Positions 15,796 through 23,738 of a stretch of DNA of 64,000 nt are shown one piece after another (within the stretch, counting starts at the first letter, position 1; every line of letters begins with the position of its first letter). The position numbers and the translations under genes are program-made. The stretch is from Microbacterium oxydans. GTDB lineage: Bacteria > Actinomycetota > Actinomycetes > Actinomycetales > Microbacteriaceae. The notes below the pieces were generated by a model. That model did not search any database, was not told the origin of the DNA, and worked only from the letters and a program-made list of their open reading frames with translations. The DNA is taken from contig NZ_CP092891.1 of assembly GCF_026559675.1 (NCBI RefSeq), forward strand, positions 62,001 through 126,000, in the 5' to 3' direction.

Positions 15796-16599
15796 TCAGC
15801 CGCGCGGTGCGTCGTTCCAGGACCAGATGTCGTCGCCGCGCAGGACCGCGTCGGCGCCGCCGTCGCAGTAGATGGTCTGACCGGCCATGTGCGTGTTCGC
15901 CGGGCTCGTCAGCCACACCAGGAGCTCGGCGATGGACGAGGCCGGCTGGTGGTAGTTCAGCGGCATCGGGACCGCCGCGTCGACCTGCGCGAGACCTTCG
16001 GGGCTCGCGAGCAGACCCGCGGTCATCGCCGTGGTGACCGTGCCCGGGGCGACGGCGTTGAGCGGGATGCCGGCGCCGGCCCAGGCCGGGGTGACGGATT
16101 CGCGGCGCACCCAGCGCGACAGCGCGCGCTTGCTCGACGAGTAGTTGAGGAATCCGGCCTCGGGGGTGGTCGCGAGCTGGTCGCCGATCGACAGCGCCAG
16201 CGTCTCATCGCCGCTCAGGGCGGCGTCGACGAGCTCGGGCGAGACCGGCTGCAGCGACGCCATGGACGACACCACGGCGGCGCGCGGCTGGTCGGCGAGG
16301 CTCAGCGTCGGCAGAAGCGCCTCCAGGAACTCGGTCACGCCGAAGTAGTTGATGGCCATCGTCTTGGAGATCGGCGCGGCGATGCCGGCGCACGCGACGA
16401 CCGCGTCGACCGTGCCGCCGGCGGCCGCGACGGCGGCATCCGCAGCCGCCTTGCGGCCGTCCGGGGTCGACAGGTCGCCTTCGACCTCGGTGCCGGCGAG
16501 GTCGACTCCGATCACCGTGTGGCCCTGCGTGCGCAGCAGCTCGGTGGTGGCTGCACCGATGCCGGAGGCGGCGCCGGTGACGATGTACGTGCGTGTCAT
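15796..16599 (-). CDS. Short-chain dehydrogenase/reductase, 3-alpha-hydroxysteroid-dehydrogenase-like
   Basis: A 267-residue SDR with the nucleotide-binding TGAASGIG (residues 8-15) and the active-site pair Tyr153/Lys157 in YSSSK. The combination VDLAG, DLSTPDGR and a roughly 30-residue insert before the Tyr resembles the 3-alpha-hydroxysteroid dehydrogenase/carbonyl reductase group, which prefers NAD. AAGGAGGAAAC precedes the ATG, and the ATG overlaps the MarR stop by 4 bases (16599-16596), so it is co-translated with its likely regulator. Real substrates could be various ketones or alcohols. Confidence 0.88.
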   Translation of the reverse strand: MTRTYIVTGAASGIGAATTELLRTQGHTVIGVDLAGTEVEGDLSTPDGRKAAADAAVAAAGGTVDAVVACAGIAAPISKTMAINYFGVTEFLEALLPTLSLADQPRAAVVSSMASLQPVSPELVDAALSGDETLALSIGDQLATTPEAGFLNYSSSKRALSRWVRRESVTPAWAGAGIPLNAVAPGTVTTAMTAGLLASPEGLAQVDAAVPMPLNYHQPASSIAELLVWLTSPANTHMAGQTIYCDGGADAVLRGDDIWSWNDAPRG

Positions 16600-17093
16600 G
16601 TTTCCTCCTTGGGGGTGGCGACGTCGGTGGAGACGCCATGAGACGGCTGCGTGCTCGTGCGGGAAAGGGCGGCGACGAATCGCGTGAGCTGCGCCTGGAA
16701 CTGCTCGACCTCACGCGCATCCCAACCGTCCAGCGCGTCGTCGACCATCCGATGTCCGGCGGCGACCAGGCGTGCGTAGGCCTGGTCGCCGGCATCCGTC
16801 AACCGCACCTCGACCGTGCGTCCGGAGCGGACCCGATCGACGATGCCCTGCGCCTCCAGCCGGGAGACCAGCTTGGACGTGGTCGGGCGCGACATCGATC
16901 CGCGCTCGGCGAGCTGTCCGAATCCCATCGCCCCGCCGTTGAGGCCGAGGAGGTACACCGCGCGGATGCCGGTGGGGTCGAGCGCGACGCCGACGCCTTC
17001 CGCGACCAGCGCCTGCACGTCGCTCTCGGTCCATTCGGATACGACCCGGACGAGCGCGACGTGGATGCCTGCGACACCGTCTGCGACCGTCAT
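16596..17093 (-). CDS. MarR-family transcriptional regulator
   Basis: A 165-residue winged-helix protein. The recognition region MGFGQLAERGSMSRPTTSKLVSRLEAQGIV and the wing VDRVRSGRTVEVRLTDAG are classic MarR. It probably represses itself and the coupled SDR. The ATG at 17093 has no Shine-Dalgarno sequence; instead a TAGACT box sits 6 bases upstream, so the mRNA is likely leaderless. The operator AGTTGCC-TGA-GGCAACT (plus-strand reading) overlaps the -35 box. MarR proteins answer to phenolic or oxidative ligands; this one's is unknown. Confidence 0.9.
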   Translation of the reverse strand: MTVADGVAGIHVALVRVVSEWTESDVQALVAEGVGVALDPTGIRAVYLLGLNGGAMGFGQLAERGSMSRPTTSKLVSRLEAQGIVDRVRSGRTVEVRLTDAGDQAYARLVAAGHRMVDDALDGWDAREVEQFQAQLTRFVAALSRTSTQPSHGVSTDVATPKEET

Positions 17094-17099
17094 ACCGCC

Positions 17100-17129
17100 A
17101 GTCTACGCCTTTAGTTGCCTGAGGCAACT
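17100..17129 (-). promoter_or_regulatory. Leaderless MarR promoter with operator inside the upstream gene
   Basis: Minus-strand TTGCCT, 16 bases, TAGACT (17105-17100), 6 bases, ATG. The perfect palindrome AGTTGCC (17113-17119), TGA, GGCAACT (17123-17129) covers the -35 box. Its bases are also the last codons and the stop codon of the methyltransferase gene ending at 17111. Confidence 0.65.
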
Positions 17130-18106
17130 GTGCGTGGCGGGGTCGCCGATTCGGCCGCGGCTGCCGGACGCCGGGGGATCCAGCAGGAGACGGTCGCGCG
17201 GTAGGCGCGGAACTCCGGCCCGAACCGTTCCTCCAGGTCTGCTTCCTCGAGCGGCCGCACCAGCGTGTTCCAGACCAGGGAGCCGGCGAGGGCGTAGACG
17301 ACCACGAGCCACGAGCCCGCGATCAGGCCGATCGCCACGCCCTGTCCGATCCCGCCGACCGCCATCGGGTTGCGGACGAACCGGTACGGGCCGGAGATCA
17401 CGAGCCGGCGCGGCATCTCCGAGGGCAGCGGGGTCCCGGCGCCGCGCACGGACATCGCCGCCGACGACCACAGCGACAGGGCGAGTGCTGCGGCGAACAG
17501 GACCACTCCGCCGACGCGAAGGACGGCCGGGAAGTCCAGGTGCAGCCCCCAGCGCAGCTCCAGCGCCAGGATGATGCCGGGGATCACGATGAGGAAGATC
17601 CCCGAGAACACGAGGGTCTGCAGCGCGGCCTTCGTGACGAGGGCTCCGGTCGTGGTCGGCGCTGCCGGCCGGAAGCGGAACGGACCGATCAGCAGCCACT
17701 CCGAGGGCAATCGCCCCACGAGCACGACGATCCCGGCGGCCGTCGAGCCGGCCGCTGCCGCCACCATCAGCAGAGCGCCCCACCCCGTGGTCGCCGTCAC
17801 CGTGGCGTACAGGACCATGCCGGCCGCGACGAGCATCGTCCAGGGCGCCACGATCCAGGCGACGAACCGGAGCCCGCAGGCGACCAGTGCGGAGGCGATC
17901 ACGAACAGTGGGATGTCCAGCGCGGCCAGGAGTCCGACGTCGAGCGTGCCCAGCGTCGCGGATCGCACCCAGGGAAGAGTGAACACCCCGACCCACCAGG
18001 CCGCACCCGCGAGCGCCTGGGCGGCGAAGTACACGCGTTCCCACATCACGGCGCGTGTCCCGGCATCCGTCCCGGCCGAGTCCGCCGGTCGCCGGGTCGC
18101 CTCCAT
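17111..18106 (-). CDS. Isoprenylcysteine carboxyl methyltransferase (ICMT)-family membrane protein
   Basis: A 331-residue multi-pass membrane protein. The C-terminal third has the ICMT/phospholipid-methyltransferase signature: SGPYRFVRNPMAVGGI, then EEADLEERFGPEFRAYRATV. This part binds S-adenosylmethionine at the membrane face. The N-terminal half has about five extra helices. Bacterial members methylate lipids or unknown acceptors; the substrate here is unknown. TAGACT lies 6 bases before the ATG at 18106, so the transcript is probably leaderless. MarR follows 17 bases downstream, with its operator inside this gene's 3' end. Confidence 0.82.
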   Translation of the reverse strand: MEATRRPADSAGTDAGTRAVMWERVYFAAQALAGAAWWVGVFTLPWVRSATLGTLDVGLLAALDIPLFVIASALVACGLRFVAWIVAPWTMLVAAGMVLYATVTATTGWGALLMVAAAAGSTAAGIVVLVGRLPSEWLLIGPFRFRPAAPTTTGALVTKAALQTLVFSGIFLIVIPGIILALELRWGLHLDFPAVLRVGGVVLFAAALALSLWSSAAMSVRGAGTPLPSEMPRRLVISGPYRFVRNPMAVGGIGQGVAIGLIAGSWLVVVYALAGSLVWNTLVRPLEEADLEERFGPEFRAYRATVSCWIPRRPAAAAESATPPRTVASGN

Positions 18107-18121
18107 GCGGCCAGTCTAGGT

Positions 18122-18151
18122 CGGCCGCCCGCTCCCCCGAACAGGCGGCCG
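18122..18151 (-). terminator. Hairpin terminator after chaA-like gene
   Basis: Arms CGGCCGCC (18122-18129) and GGCGGCCG (18144-18151) are perfectly complementary, a few bases beyond the stop of the antiporter gene at 18157. Confidence 0.6.
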
Positions 18152-18156
18152 CACCC

Positions 18157-19308
18157 TCAGTTGAACAGGACGACCAGGTACACGGCGAACGTCACCAGGT
18201 GGGCCGCGCCGTGCATCGCGGTGACCCGCTTGGCGGCGAAGGTCGTCACCGAGAGCAGCAGCGTGACCCCGAGCATGAGAAGGTTCGCCGGCGACTCCGC
18301 GAGCACCACGGTCTGACCCGTGAACATCCCGATGATCAGCACCGCGGGGATCGTGAGGCCGACCGTCGAGACGAGCGCACCGTGGCAGAGGTTGTTGACC
18401 CGCTGGGCCTCTCCCCCGAGCGCGGCGCGCACAGCCGTGATCGACTCCGGAAGGAACACGATGCCCGCGATGAGCACACCCGCGAGGGCGACCGGGGCGC
18501 CGAGGCGACCCAGGCCGTCGTCGAGCAGCGCCGCCATGTCGTGCGACAGCAGCACGATCGGGATGACCGTGACCACCAGCAGCGCGAGGCGGACGAGGAC
18601 CTCCGTGCGGTGCTCGGCCAGCACCTGGCGGATCCCGCCGGTGGACTCCGCCTTCTCCTGACGCTGTGCGCTCTGCAGCAGACGCGGGTCGACCTCGGTG
18701 AAGTCGCTCGCCTGCGCACCCATCTGCCGGTAGAGGAAGAACGCGTAGAGCACCAGCGTCAGGATGATGATCGGGATCTCCTGCGCGGTCGTGTACGAGC
18801 CGTCCGTGCCGATGAGGGCGGGGAGGCCGAACGCGAGGGCGACGAGCACCACCAGCATCGACAGGTACGCCGAGGTGCCGGTCCGGTTGTGCGCCATGCC
18901 GCGATGACGCAGTCCGCCGAGCAGCAGAGCGAGTCCGATGACGAGGTTCAGGATGATCATGGCGACGGCCATGACCGAGTCGCGCGCGATGGTCGCATGC
19001 TCGCCCGGGCCGAGCATGACCGCCGAGATCAGGATGACCTCGATCAGCACGATCGACAGCGTCAGGACCAGTGAGCCGTAGGGGTCGCCGAGCCGGTGCG
19101 CGAGGGCTTCGGCCTGCTTCACGACGCCGAACGCGCACACGAGGATCACGGCGATGATGACGCCGAGCGCGATGATGAGGACCGGGGCGGGCACAGGGGG
19201 CTCGAGCACCGGGTGGAGAAGGAGGAGCGCCGCGAAGGCACCCCATCCCAGGAGGACGCGGACGACGTCGGTGACGCCGATCAGCTGCTTCAGTTCCGTG
19301 CGTGACAT
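18157..19308 (-). CDS. chaA: ChaA-type Ca2+/cation:proton antiporter
   Basis: A 383-residue protein with 11 or so predicted helices and the two inverted cation/Ca2+ exchanger repeats. Repeat motifs are GDPYGSLVLTLSIVLIEVILI in the first half and FLPESITAVRAALGGEAQRVNN in the second, each with the membrane-buried Glu that binds the cation. ChaA members expel Ca2+ or Na+/K+ in exchange for protons across the cytoplasmic membrane. AAGGAG lies 9 bases before the ATG at 19308; the in-frame extension upstream is not needed. Confidence 0.88.
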   Translation of the reverse strand: MSRTELKQLIGVTDVVRVLLGWGAFAALLLLHPVLEPPVPAPVLIIALGVIIAVILVCAFGVVKQAEALAHRLGDPYGSLVLTLSIVLIEVILISAVMLGPGEHATIARDSVMAVAMIILNLVIGLALLLGGLRHRGMAHNRTGTSAYLSMLVVLVALAFGLPALIGTDGSYTTAQEIPIIILTLVLYAFFLYRQMGAQASDFTEVDPRLLQSAQRQEKAESTGGIRQVLAEHRTEVLVRLALLVVTVIPIVLLSHDMAALLDDGLGRLGAPVALAGVLIAGIVFLPESITAVRAALGGEAQRVNNLCHGALVSTVGLTIPAVLIIGMFTGQTVVLAESPANLLMLGVTLLLSVTTFAAKRVTAMHGAAHLVTFAVYLVVLFN

Positions 19309-19351
19309 CGCCGGACTCCTTCGAGGTGGGGCCGTCCCCGAATGAAAACGA

Positions 19352-19371
19352 CGTCCGGGTCGTCCCGGACG
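19352..19371 (-). terminator. Short hairpin terminator
   Basis: Perfect 8-base arms CGTCCGGG (19352-19359) and CCCGGACG (19364-19371) with loop TCGT, between the small membrane-protein gene and chaA on the minus strand. Confidence 0.55.
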
Positions 19372-19449
19372 CAGCGCTGTGTCAGCGCACTGCATCTGAT
19401 GGTACGCGGTCGATGCCGATGGGTGACCTCGGCTTCGACGGCGGTGACG

Positions 19450-19734
19450 TCACTCCTGGGCGGAGGAGTGGGAGAGCGCGTGGATGTAGCGTTCCACGTC
19501 GCGGCGGAAGGCCGTCTCGCGGTGTCGACGACGCTCGACGCAGGCCCACTGCGCGGTGGCCCAGACGAGGAAGCCCGCGGAGAGCACGAGCTCGAGCCAG
19601 ATCCCTCGAGCTCCGACGGAGAGCGCCGCAGCGCTGACCATCGTGAACGCGACGATGCACAGCGCGAGTGTGGCGCGGGCGGCCCGAGGTTCACGGGAGA
19701 CGACCCAGAAGGGCCAGGCGGACGGGTGGTTCAC
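19450..19734 (-). CDS. Small hypothetical membrane protein
   Basis: A 94-residue protein with two hydrophobic helices (about residues 22-42 and 46-65) and a charged C-terminal tail (ERRRHRETAFRRDVERYIH). No family recognised. GTG at 19734 follows GGGGAG by 6 bases. The 14-base sequence GGTTCACGGGAGAC occurs twice 40 bases apart, once at the start codon and once inside the gene (19688 and 19728). It is oriented like chaA but separated from it by a hairpin. Confidence 0.55.
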   Translation of the reverse strand: MNHPSAWPFWVVSREPRAARATLALCIVAFTMVSAAALSVGARGIWLELVLSAGFLVWATAQWACVERRRHRETAFRRDVERYIHALSHSSAQE

Positions 19735-20128
19735 GGGAGACTCCCCTCGGGGTCGTCCCCGGTCTGTCTCGCCGCCGGAGGTCGTCCTCCGTCGTCATTC
19801 CACCATCCAGGGTAGCAAATCGGCGCCGTTCCGTCTCGGGCCCCCCACCTCGCGCAGGCCGTCACGTTCTCTGGTAGCTTGGCGGCAGGTTCACCTCACG
19901 AACCTGCGGACGAGGGCGCAGTACCCGCAAAGCGACAAGACTGACCAGAAGGTCGTCTCGTGTTGCCCTGTGCGTGTGGAATCGCCCCGCATCCTCCTCG
20001 CCGTCCCTCGCGGACGCCTCCTCTTCGCGCGTCGCGACCGCCGCTCCCCCGGTGCCGTCCGACGATGCGCTCCCTGCTGCCTGCCGTCCGTGAACTCCCT
20101 GGCCCCCACGACCGAAGAGGATCGCACC
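19735..20128. other. 394-base gene-free region upstream of qcrB
   Basis: No gene is seen on either strand. On the plus strand the extended -10-like TGGTAGCTT (box TAGCTT at 19875-19880) is followed by a perfect hairpin GCAGGTTC (19885-19892) / GAACCTGC (19900-19907). If used, it gives a roughly 240-base leader to qcrB with this hairpin at its 5' end. No good -35 box is visible, so the promoter call is weak. Confidence 0.4.
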
Positions 20129-21841
20129 ATGTCCCGTGAGTCCCCGACTCTCGACCAGACGGCCCCGAAGAAGTCACCGCCCCTCGGCGGACGCTTCGTC
20201 GGCGCCGCCTCGAACTACATCGACGAGCGCACCAGCGTCTCCGGCCTTCTCAAGGAGCTGAGCCGGAAGGTCTTCCCCGACCACTGGTCGTTCATGCTCG
20301 GCGAGATCGCGCTGTGGGCGTTCGTGGTGGTGTTCATCTCCGGCACGTTCCTCACCTTCTTCTTCCAGGCCTCGATGGTGCCGACGCACTACACCGGTGC
20401 CTACGCCCCGATGCGCGGGATGGAGATGACCGCGGCCTTCGACTCGGCGTTGCGGATCTCGTTCGACATCCGCGGCGGGCTCCTGGTTCGCCAGATCCAC
20501 CACTGGGCGGCGCTCGTGTTCGTGGCCGGCATCGGCCTCCACATGCTGCGGGTGTTCTTCACGGGCGCGTTCCGCAAGCCTCGCGAGCTCAACTGGGTGA
20601 TCGGGTTCATCCTGTTCATCCTGGCGATGGCCGAGGGCTTCACCGGGTACTCGCTCCCGGACGACCTGCTCTCCGGCAACGGTCTGCGCATCATCGATGG
20701 GATGATCAAGGGTCTCCCGCTGATCGGCACCTGGACCTCGTTCATGCTGTTCGGCGGCGAGTTCCCCGGAACCGACATCATCGGGCGCCTGTACACGCTG
20801 CACATCCTCATCCTGCCGATGCTCGTCATCGCGCTGATCGTCGTGCATCTGATGCTGATGATCATCAACAAGCACACGCAGTTCGCGGGACCGGGCCGCA
20901 CGAACGACAACGTCGTGGGCTACCCGATGATGCCGGTGTACGCGGCGAAGATGGGCGGGTTCTTCTTCATCGTCTTCGGTGTGATCGTGGTGCTCGGCAC
21001 GTTCTTCCAGATCCTGCCGTTCTGGATCTACGGGCCGTACGACCCCTCGCCGATCTCGGCGGGAACCCAGCCGGACTGGTACATCGGCTTCGCGGACGGT
21101 GCCCTGCGACTGGCGCCTCCCAACTGGGACGTCGTGATGTTCGACCGCACCTGGTCGTTCGGCATCATCGTGCCGGTGGTGGTGATGGGCCTGTTCATCG
21201 TGACGGTCGCGATCTACCCGTTCCTCGAGGCGTGGATCACGGGCGACAAGCGCGAGCACCACATCGCAGAGCGCCCGCGCAACGCCGCCACCCGTACGGC
21301 GATCGGCGTCGCCGGCATGATCTTCTATGCCGTGCTGTGGGCCGCGGCTTCCTCCGACCTCATCGCGACGCACTTCATGCTCACGATGGAGGGCGTCATC
21401 CACTCCCTGCAGGCGCTGCTTCTGATCGGCCCGCTGAGCGGCTACTTCGTCACGAAGCGCATCTGCATCGCGCTGCAGAAGAAAGACCGTGAGATCGTGC
21501 TGCACGGCTTCGAGTCCGGCCGCATCGTGCGTCTCCCCGGCGGCGAGTTCGTGGAGGTGCACCAGCCGGTCGACGAGTACGACCGGTGGAAGCTCATCGA
21601 CGTCGAGAGCTACGAGCCCCTCGTGGTGCGTCCGAACGCGAAGGGCCGCATCCCGTGGACGGAGAACGTGCGCTCCGCCGTCTCCCGCTGGTTCTTCGAA
21701 GACCGCCTCGTCCCTCTCACGCAGGCCGACATCGATGCGGCCGACGCGCACGGCGGCCACGGGCACCAGGAAGAACTGGCGGAGGGCGGACCCACGGCCG
21801 AGGTGGCGGGCAGCGGGAATGCTGAAGGTCGACAGGACTGA
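20129..21841 (+). CDS. qcrB: Cytochrome b subunit of actinobacterial cytochrome bc complex (orphan)
   Basis: A 570-residue membrane protein. It has the haem-ligand histidines expected of cytochrome b: His124/His138 (14 apart) in the second helix and His225/His240 (15 apart) in the fourth. The quinol-site motif PDWY is at 315-318. The C-terminal helices and about 130 residues of polar tail match actinobacterial QcrB. It passes electrons from menaquinol to the haem c and Rieske partners in the membrane. The frame is open 191 codons further upstream, but ATG at 20129 gives the family N-terminus. qcrC, qcrA and ctaE normally adjoin qcrB; none is near here, so this is probably an extra copy. Confidence 0.9.
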   Translation: MSRESPTLDQTAPKKSPPLGGRFVGAASNYIDERTSVSGLLKELSRKVFPDHWSFMLGEIALWAFVVVFISGTFLTFFFQASMVPTHYTGAYAPMRGMEMTAAFDSALRISFDIRGGLLVRQIHHWAALVFVAGIGLHMLRVFFTGAFRKPRELNWVIGFILFILAMAEGFTGYSLPDDLLSGNGLRIIDGMIKGLPLIGTWTSFMLFGGEFPGTDIIGRLYTLHILILPMLVIALIVVHLMLMIINKHTQFAGPGRTNDNVVGYPMMPVYAAKMGGFFFIVFGVIVVLGTFFQILPFWIYGPYDPSPISAGTQPDWYIGFADGALRLAPPNWDVVMFDRTWSFGIIVPVVVMGLFIVTVAIYPFLEAWITGDKREHHIAERPRNAATRTAIGVAGMIFYAVLWAAASSDLIATHFMLTMEGVIHSLQALLLIGPLSGYFVTKRICIALQKKDREIVLHGFESGRIVRLPGGEFVEVHQPVDEYDRWKLIDVESYEPLVVRPNAKGRIPWTENVRSAVSRWFFEDRLVPLTQADIDAADAHGGHGHQEELAEGGPTAEVAGSGNAEGRQD

Positions 21842-22394
21842 TCGGTGGCGCCCGAGTGCGGCGTTCGGACTGTGCGTGTCCGGCGTCGCGCTCGGGTTCC
21901 TCCTCGGTGGCTTCCAGGGCGCATTCGGGGTCTTCCTCGTCGCCGTCGGCATCATGGCGGTCCGCGGATCCCGGACGCGGAGGGCTTCCATTCCGCGAGC
22001 GGCATGCGACTTCGTCCTGCGGGGGACGGACGAGCAGCCGATCGCCACGATGCTGTTCCGGCTGCGCGATGACACCGACGGGATGAGGGAGCACCTCCGG
22101 ACGCACGGCTGGAGCCTCCTCGAACCTCCCCACGACGGACCGCTGACTCCCGTGCGCGGGGTCGGAGTCGAGTTCCGCGGCGACCGGAGTCTGGTGGTTC
22201 ATGATGTGCGCGGCATCCGTCCTCACGAGACCCTCATCGCCGATCAGCTGAGTGGGCTTCCCGCGAACTGGGGGCGCGCCGCCGAGGAATCGGGCTACGT
22301 CCTGCTCCTCGTCGACGACGGCGGAACCGCGTCCGCGACGGCGTCCGGTGTCGGGGCGTATGCGCTCCTGCAGGGTGCCCACCTGTCTGCCTGA
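21819..22394 (+). CDS. Hypothetical protein with N-terminal membrane segments
   Basis: A 191-residue protein whose first 45 residues carry two hydrophobic helices (AFGLCVSGVALGFLLGG and AFGVFLVAVGIMAV). A soluble domain of about 140 residues follows. I recognise no family. The ATG at 21819 lies inside the 3' end of qcrB (23-base overlap), with a weak GCGGG upstream, so expression probably depends on qcrB translation. This links it to that gene and suggests a membrane partner of the orphan cytochrome b (inference only). Confidence 0.6.
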   Translation: MLKVDRTDRWRPSAAFGLCVSGVALGFLLGGFQGAFGVFLVAVGIMAVRGSRTRRASIPRAACDFVLRGTDEQPIATMLFRLRDDTDGMREHLRTHGWSLLEPPHDGPLTPVRGVGVEFRGDRSLVVHDVRGIRPHETLIADQLSGLPANWGRAAEESGYVLLLVDDGGTASATASGVGAYALLQGAHLSA

Positions 22395-22494
22395 GGGGCG
22401 TGCGGACGTGGGTGCGCTCGGGGTTTCCGAGGGATCCTCGACCGCCCTTCGGTGGCCTTTCCGGACGCAAATAATTTCCCGGTCACAGAGAAAT

Positions 22495-22522
22495 TTGACT
22501 TCCCCGGGGTTCTCGCTATGGT
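22495..22522 (+). promoter_or_regulatory. Sigma-70-like promoter of 44-residue protein
   Basis: TTGACT (22495-22500), 16-base spacer, TATGGT (22517-22522) is close to the vegetative consensus. The expected start near 22529 gives a roughly 33-base leader containing AGGGGA before the ATG at 22562. Confidence 0.65.
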
Positions 22523-22561
22523 CGGAGGTTACGCCAGCCACCGAAGGGGAAGCGAGTAACC

Positions 22562-22696
22562 ATGTCCGGAAAGTCCATCCAGGGTCGCGACAGCAAGAAG
22601 GCGCCGCAGCTCACGCTCAAGGAGAAGCGAGCAGCGAAGCGCGAGAAGAACGCACCAGACGAGTTCCTCAAGCCCCGCAAGGGCGCGAAGGGCTGA
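22562..22696 (+). CDS. Small basic protein, 44 residues
   Basis: Reads MSGKSIQGRDSKKAPQ at the N-terminus, then a Lys/Arg/Glu-rich helix (LKEKRAAKREK) and PDEFLKPRKGAKG at the C-terminus. It is highly charged, without a membrane segment. I recall similar short Lys-rich proteins in related actinobacteria but know no function. A ribosome or nucleic-acid contact is plausible from the charge. It has its own strong promoter, a ribosome-binding site AGGGGA, and a strong hairpin terminator, so it is a single well-expressed gene. Confidence 0.75.
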   Translation: MSGKSIQGRDSKKAPQLTLKEKRAAKREKNAPDEFLKPRKGAKG

Positions 22697-22708
22697 GCGG
22701 ACTCGGCC

Positions 22709-22750
22709 CCGGCGGGTGCATCGCTGCGCGCTGCGCACCGCACCCGCCGG
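22709..22750. terminator. Bidirectional hairpin terminator
   Basis: Perfect 11-base arms CCGGCGGGTGC (22709-22719) and GCACCCGCCGG (22740-22750) with a 20-base GC-rich loop, between the convergent 44-residue protein and Clp_N-SRPBCC genes. Confidence 0.7.
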
Positions 22751-22757
22751 CGCGGCC

Positions 22758-23738
22758 TCAGCGGAAGACGCGCGTGATGCCGCTCTCGATCTGCGCCAGC
22801 TGGATGAAGATGACGAAGCGGTGGAGCGGCTTCAACGCGAACCGAAGGAATCGGCGGCCCCGACGGGGCCGTGCGGTCTCCCAGGTGAGGGTCACACCGA
22901 GCTGCATGCCGCCGGCGGCATGTTCGAGACTGAATCCCACGAGTCGCGGGTTCGATCGTGCCGCGTCGGGGCGGGTGAATCGCCACTGGACGCCGACCCG
23001 CTCCTCGCGGTTCACGAGGTGGACCCGCTGGCGCAGGAACTCCGCCTTGACCAGGATCGGCTTGCCGTCGGGTGTCGTGGTCGCCGTCGTCGCATTCCAG
23101 GTATCCGTCGTCGAGTCGTCCCCGTCGATCGCCGCGATCCCCTGATCCCACTCCGGGATGCGGGCCGCCGACGAGAGCAGAGCCCAGACGTCGTCCAGCG
23201 TCGCCGGGACGAAGATCGAGCGCGAACCGGTCAGTGCCGCCGCATCGGGTGAGTCCCGCTGCGGCAGGCGGAGTCGCTGCACCTCATCCAGCCGCGATGT
23301 CAGGGCCTCAGGATCGACGTCGAGCCGGTGCAGGATCTCGGCGATGAGCCCGCTCGGCTCGAAGGTCAGCGAGCGCAGCACGGCCGCGGAGTCACCGACA
23401 CGATCCCCGGTCGACGCGTCCTTCAGGACCGCGAGTGCGCGATCGGTCCACTCGTAGCCCGCGGTCTCGTGGAAGACGATGCGCCCGGGCCCGTCGGCGC
23501 CGGATGTCACTCCGACGAGGTCGAGCTGCGCGGAGTGCTGCGCCGCCACGGCCGCGCGCGCCGCCTCCAGGCCGACACCCATGCTGCGCAGCACCTGCCC
23601 GCCGGTGTCGGGATCGATCGTCAGCGCGAGCAGGAGGTGATCGATGTCGGCGTCGCGGACGCCGAACCGGGACGCCTCCTCCATGGATGCCAGGGAGAGC
23701 GTGTGCATCGTGGCGGCCGCCCGGGTGAATCGGCTCAT
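22758..23738 (-). CDS. Clp N-domain / SRPBCC fusion protein
   Basis: A 326-residue protein. Residues about 8-65 and 85-152 look like the two repeats of the Clp ATPase N-terminal domain (MEEASRFGVRDADIDHLLLAL, later LIAEILHRLDVDPEAL). No AAA+ ATPase domain follows. Residues about 170-326 look like a SRPBCC/START-like ligand-binding domain (SIFVPATLDDVWALLSSAARIPEWDQG). Clp N domains bind substrates or adaptors; SRPBCC domains hold hydrophobic ligands. The ATG overlaps the HTH gene stop by 4 bases. It could be a ligand-sensing partner of the HTH protein or a Clp-substrate handler; both are inference. Confidence 0.78.
   Translation of the reverse strand: MSRFTRAAATMHTLSLASMEEASRFGVRDADIDHLLLALTIDPDTGGQVLRSMGVGLEAARAAVAAQHSAQLDLVGVTSGADGPGRIVFHETAGYEWTDRALAVLKDASTGDRVGDSAAVLRSLTFEPSGLIAEILHRLDVDPEALTSRLDEVQRLRLPQRDSPDAAALTGSRSIFVPATLDDVWALLSSAARIPEWDQGIAAIDGDDSTTDTWNATTATTTPDGKPILVKAEFLRQRVHLVNREERVGVQWRFTRPDAARSNPRLVGFSLEHAAGGMQLGVTLTWETARPRRGRRFLRFALKPLHRFVIFIQLAQIESGITRVFR

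Noticed and set aside
19688-19741. Direct repeat GGTTCACGGGAGAC as a possible mobile-element footprint
   Set aside because: Only two short copies 40 bases apart, one inside a gene, with no transposase or inverted ends nearby.
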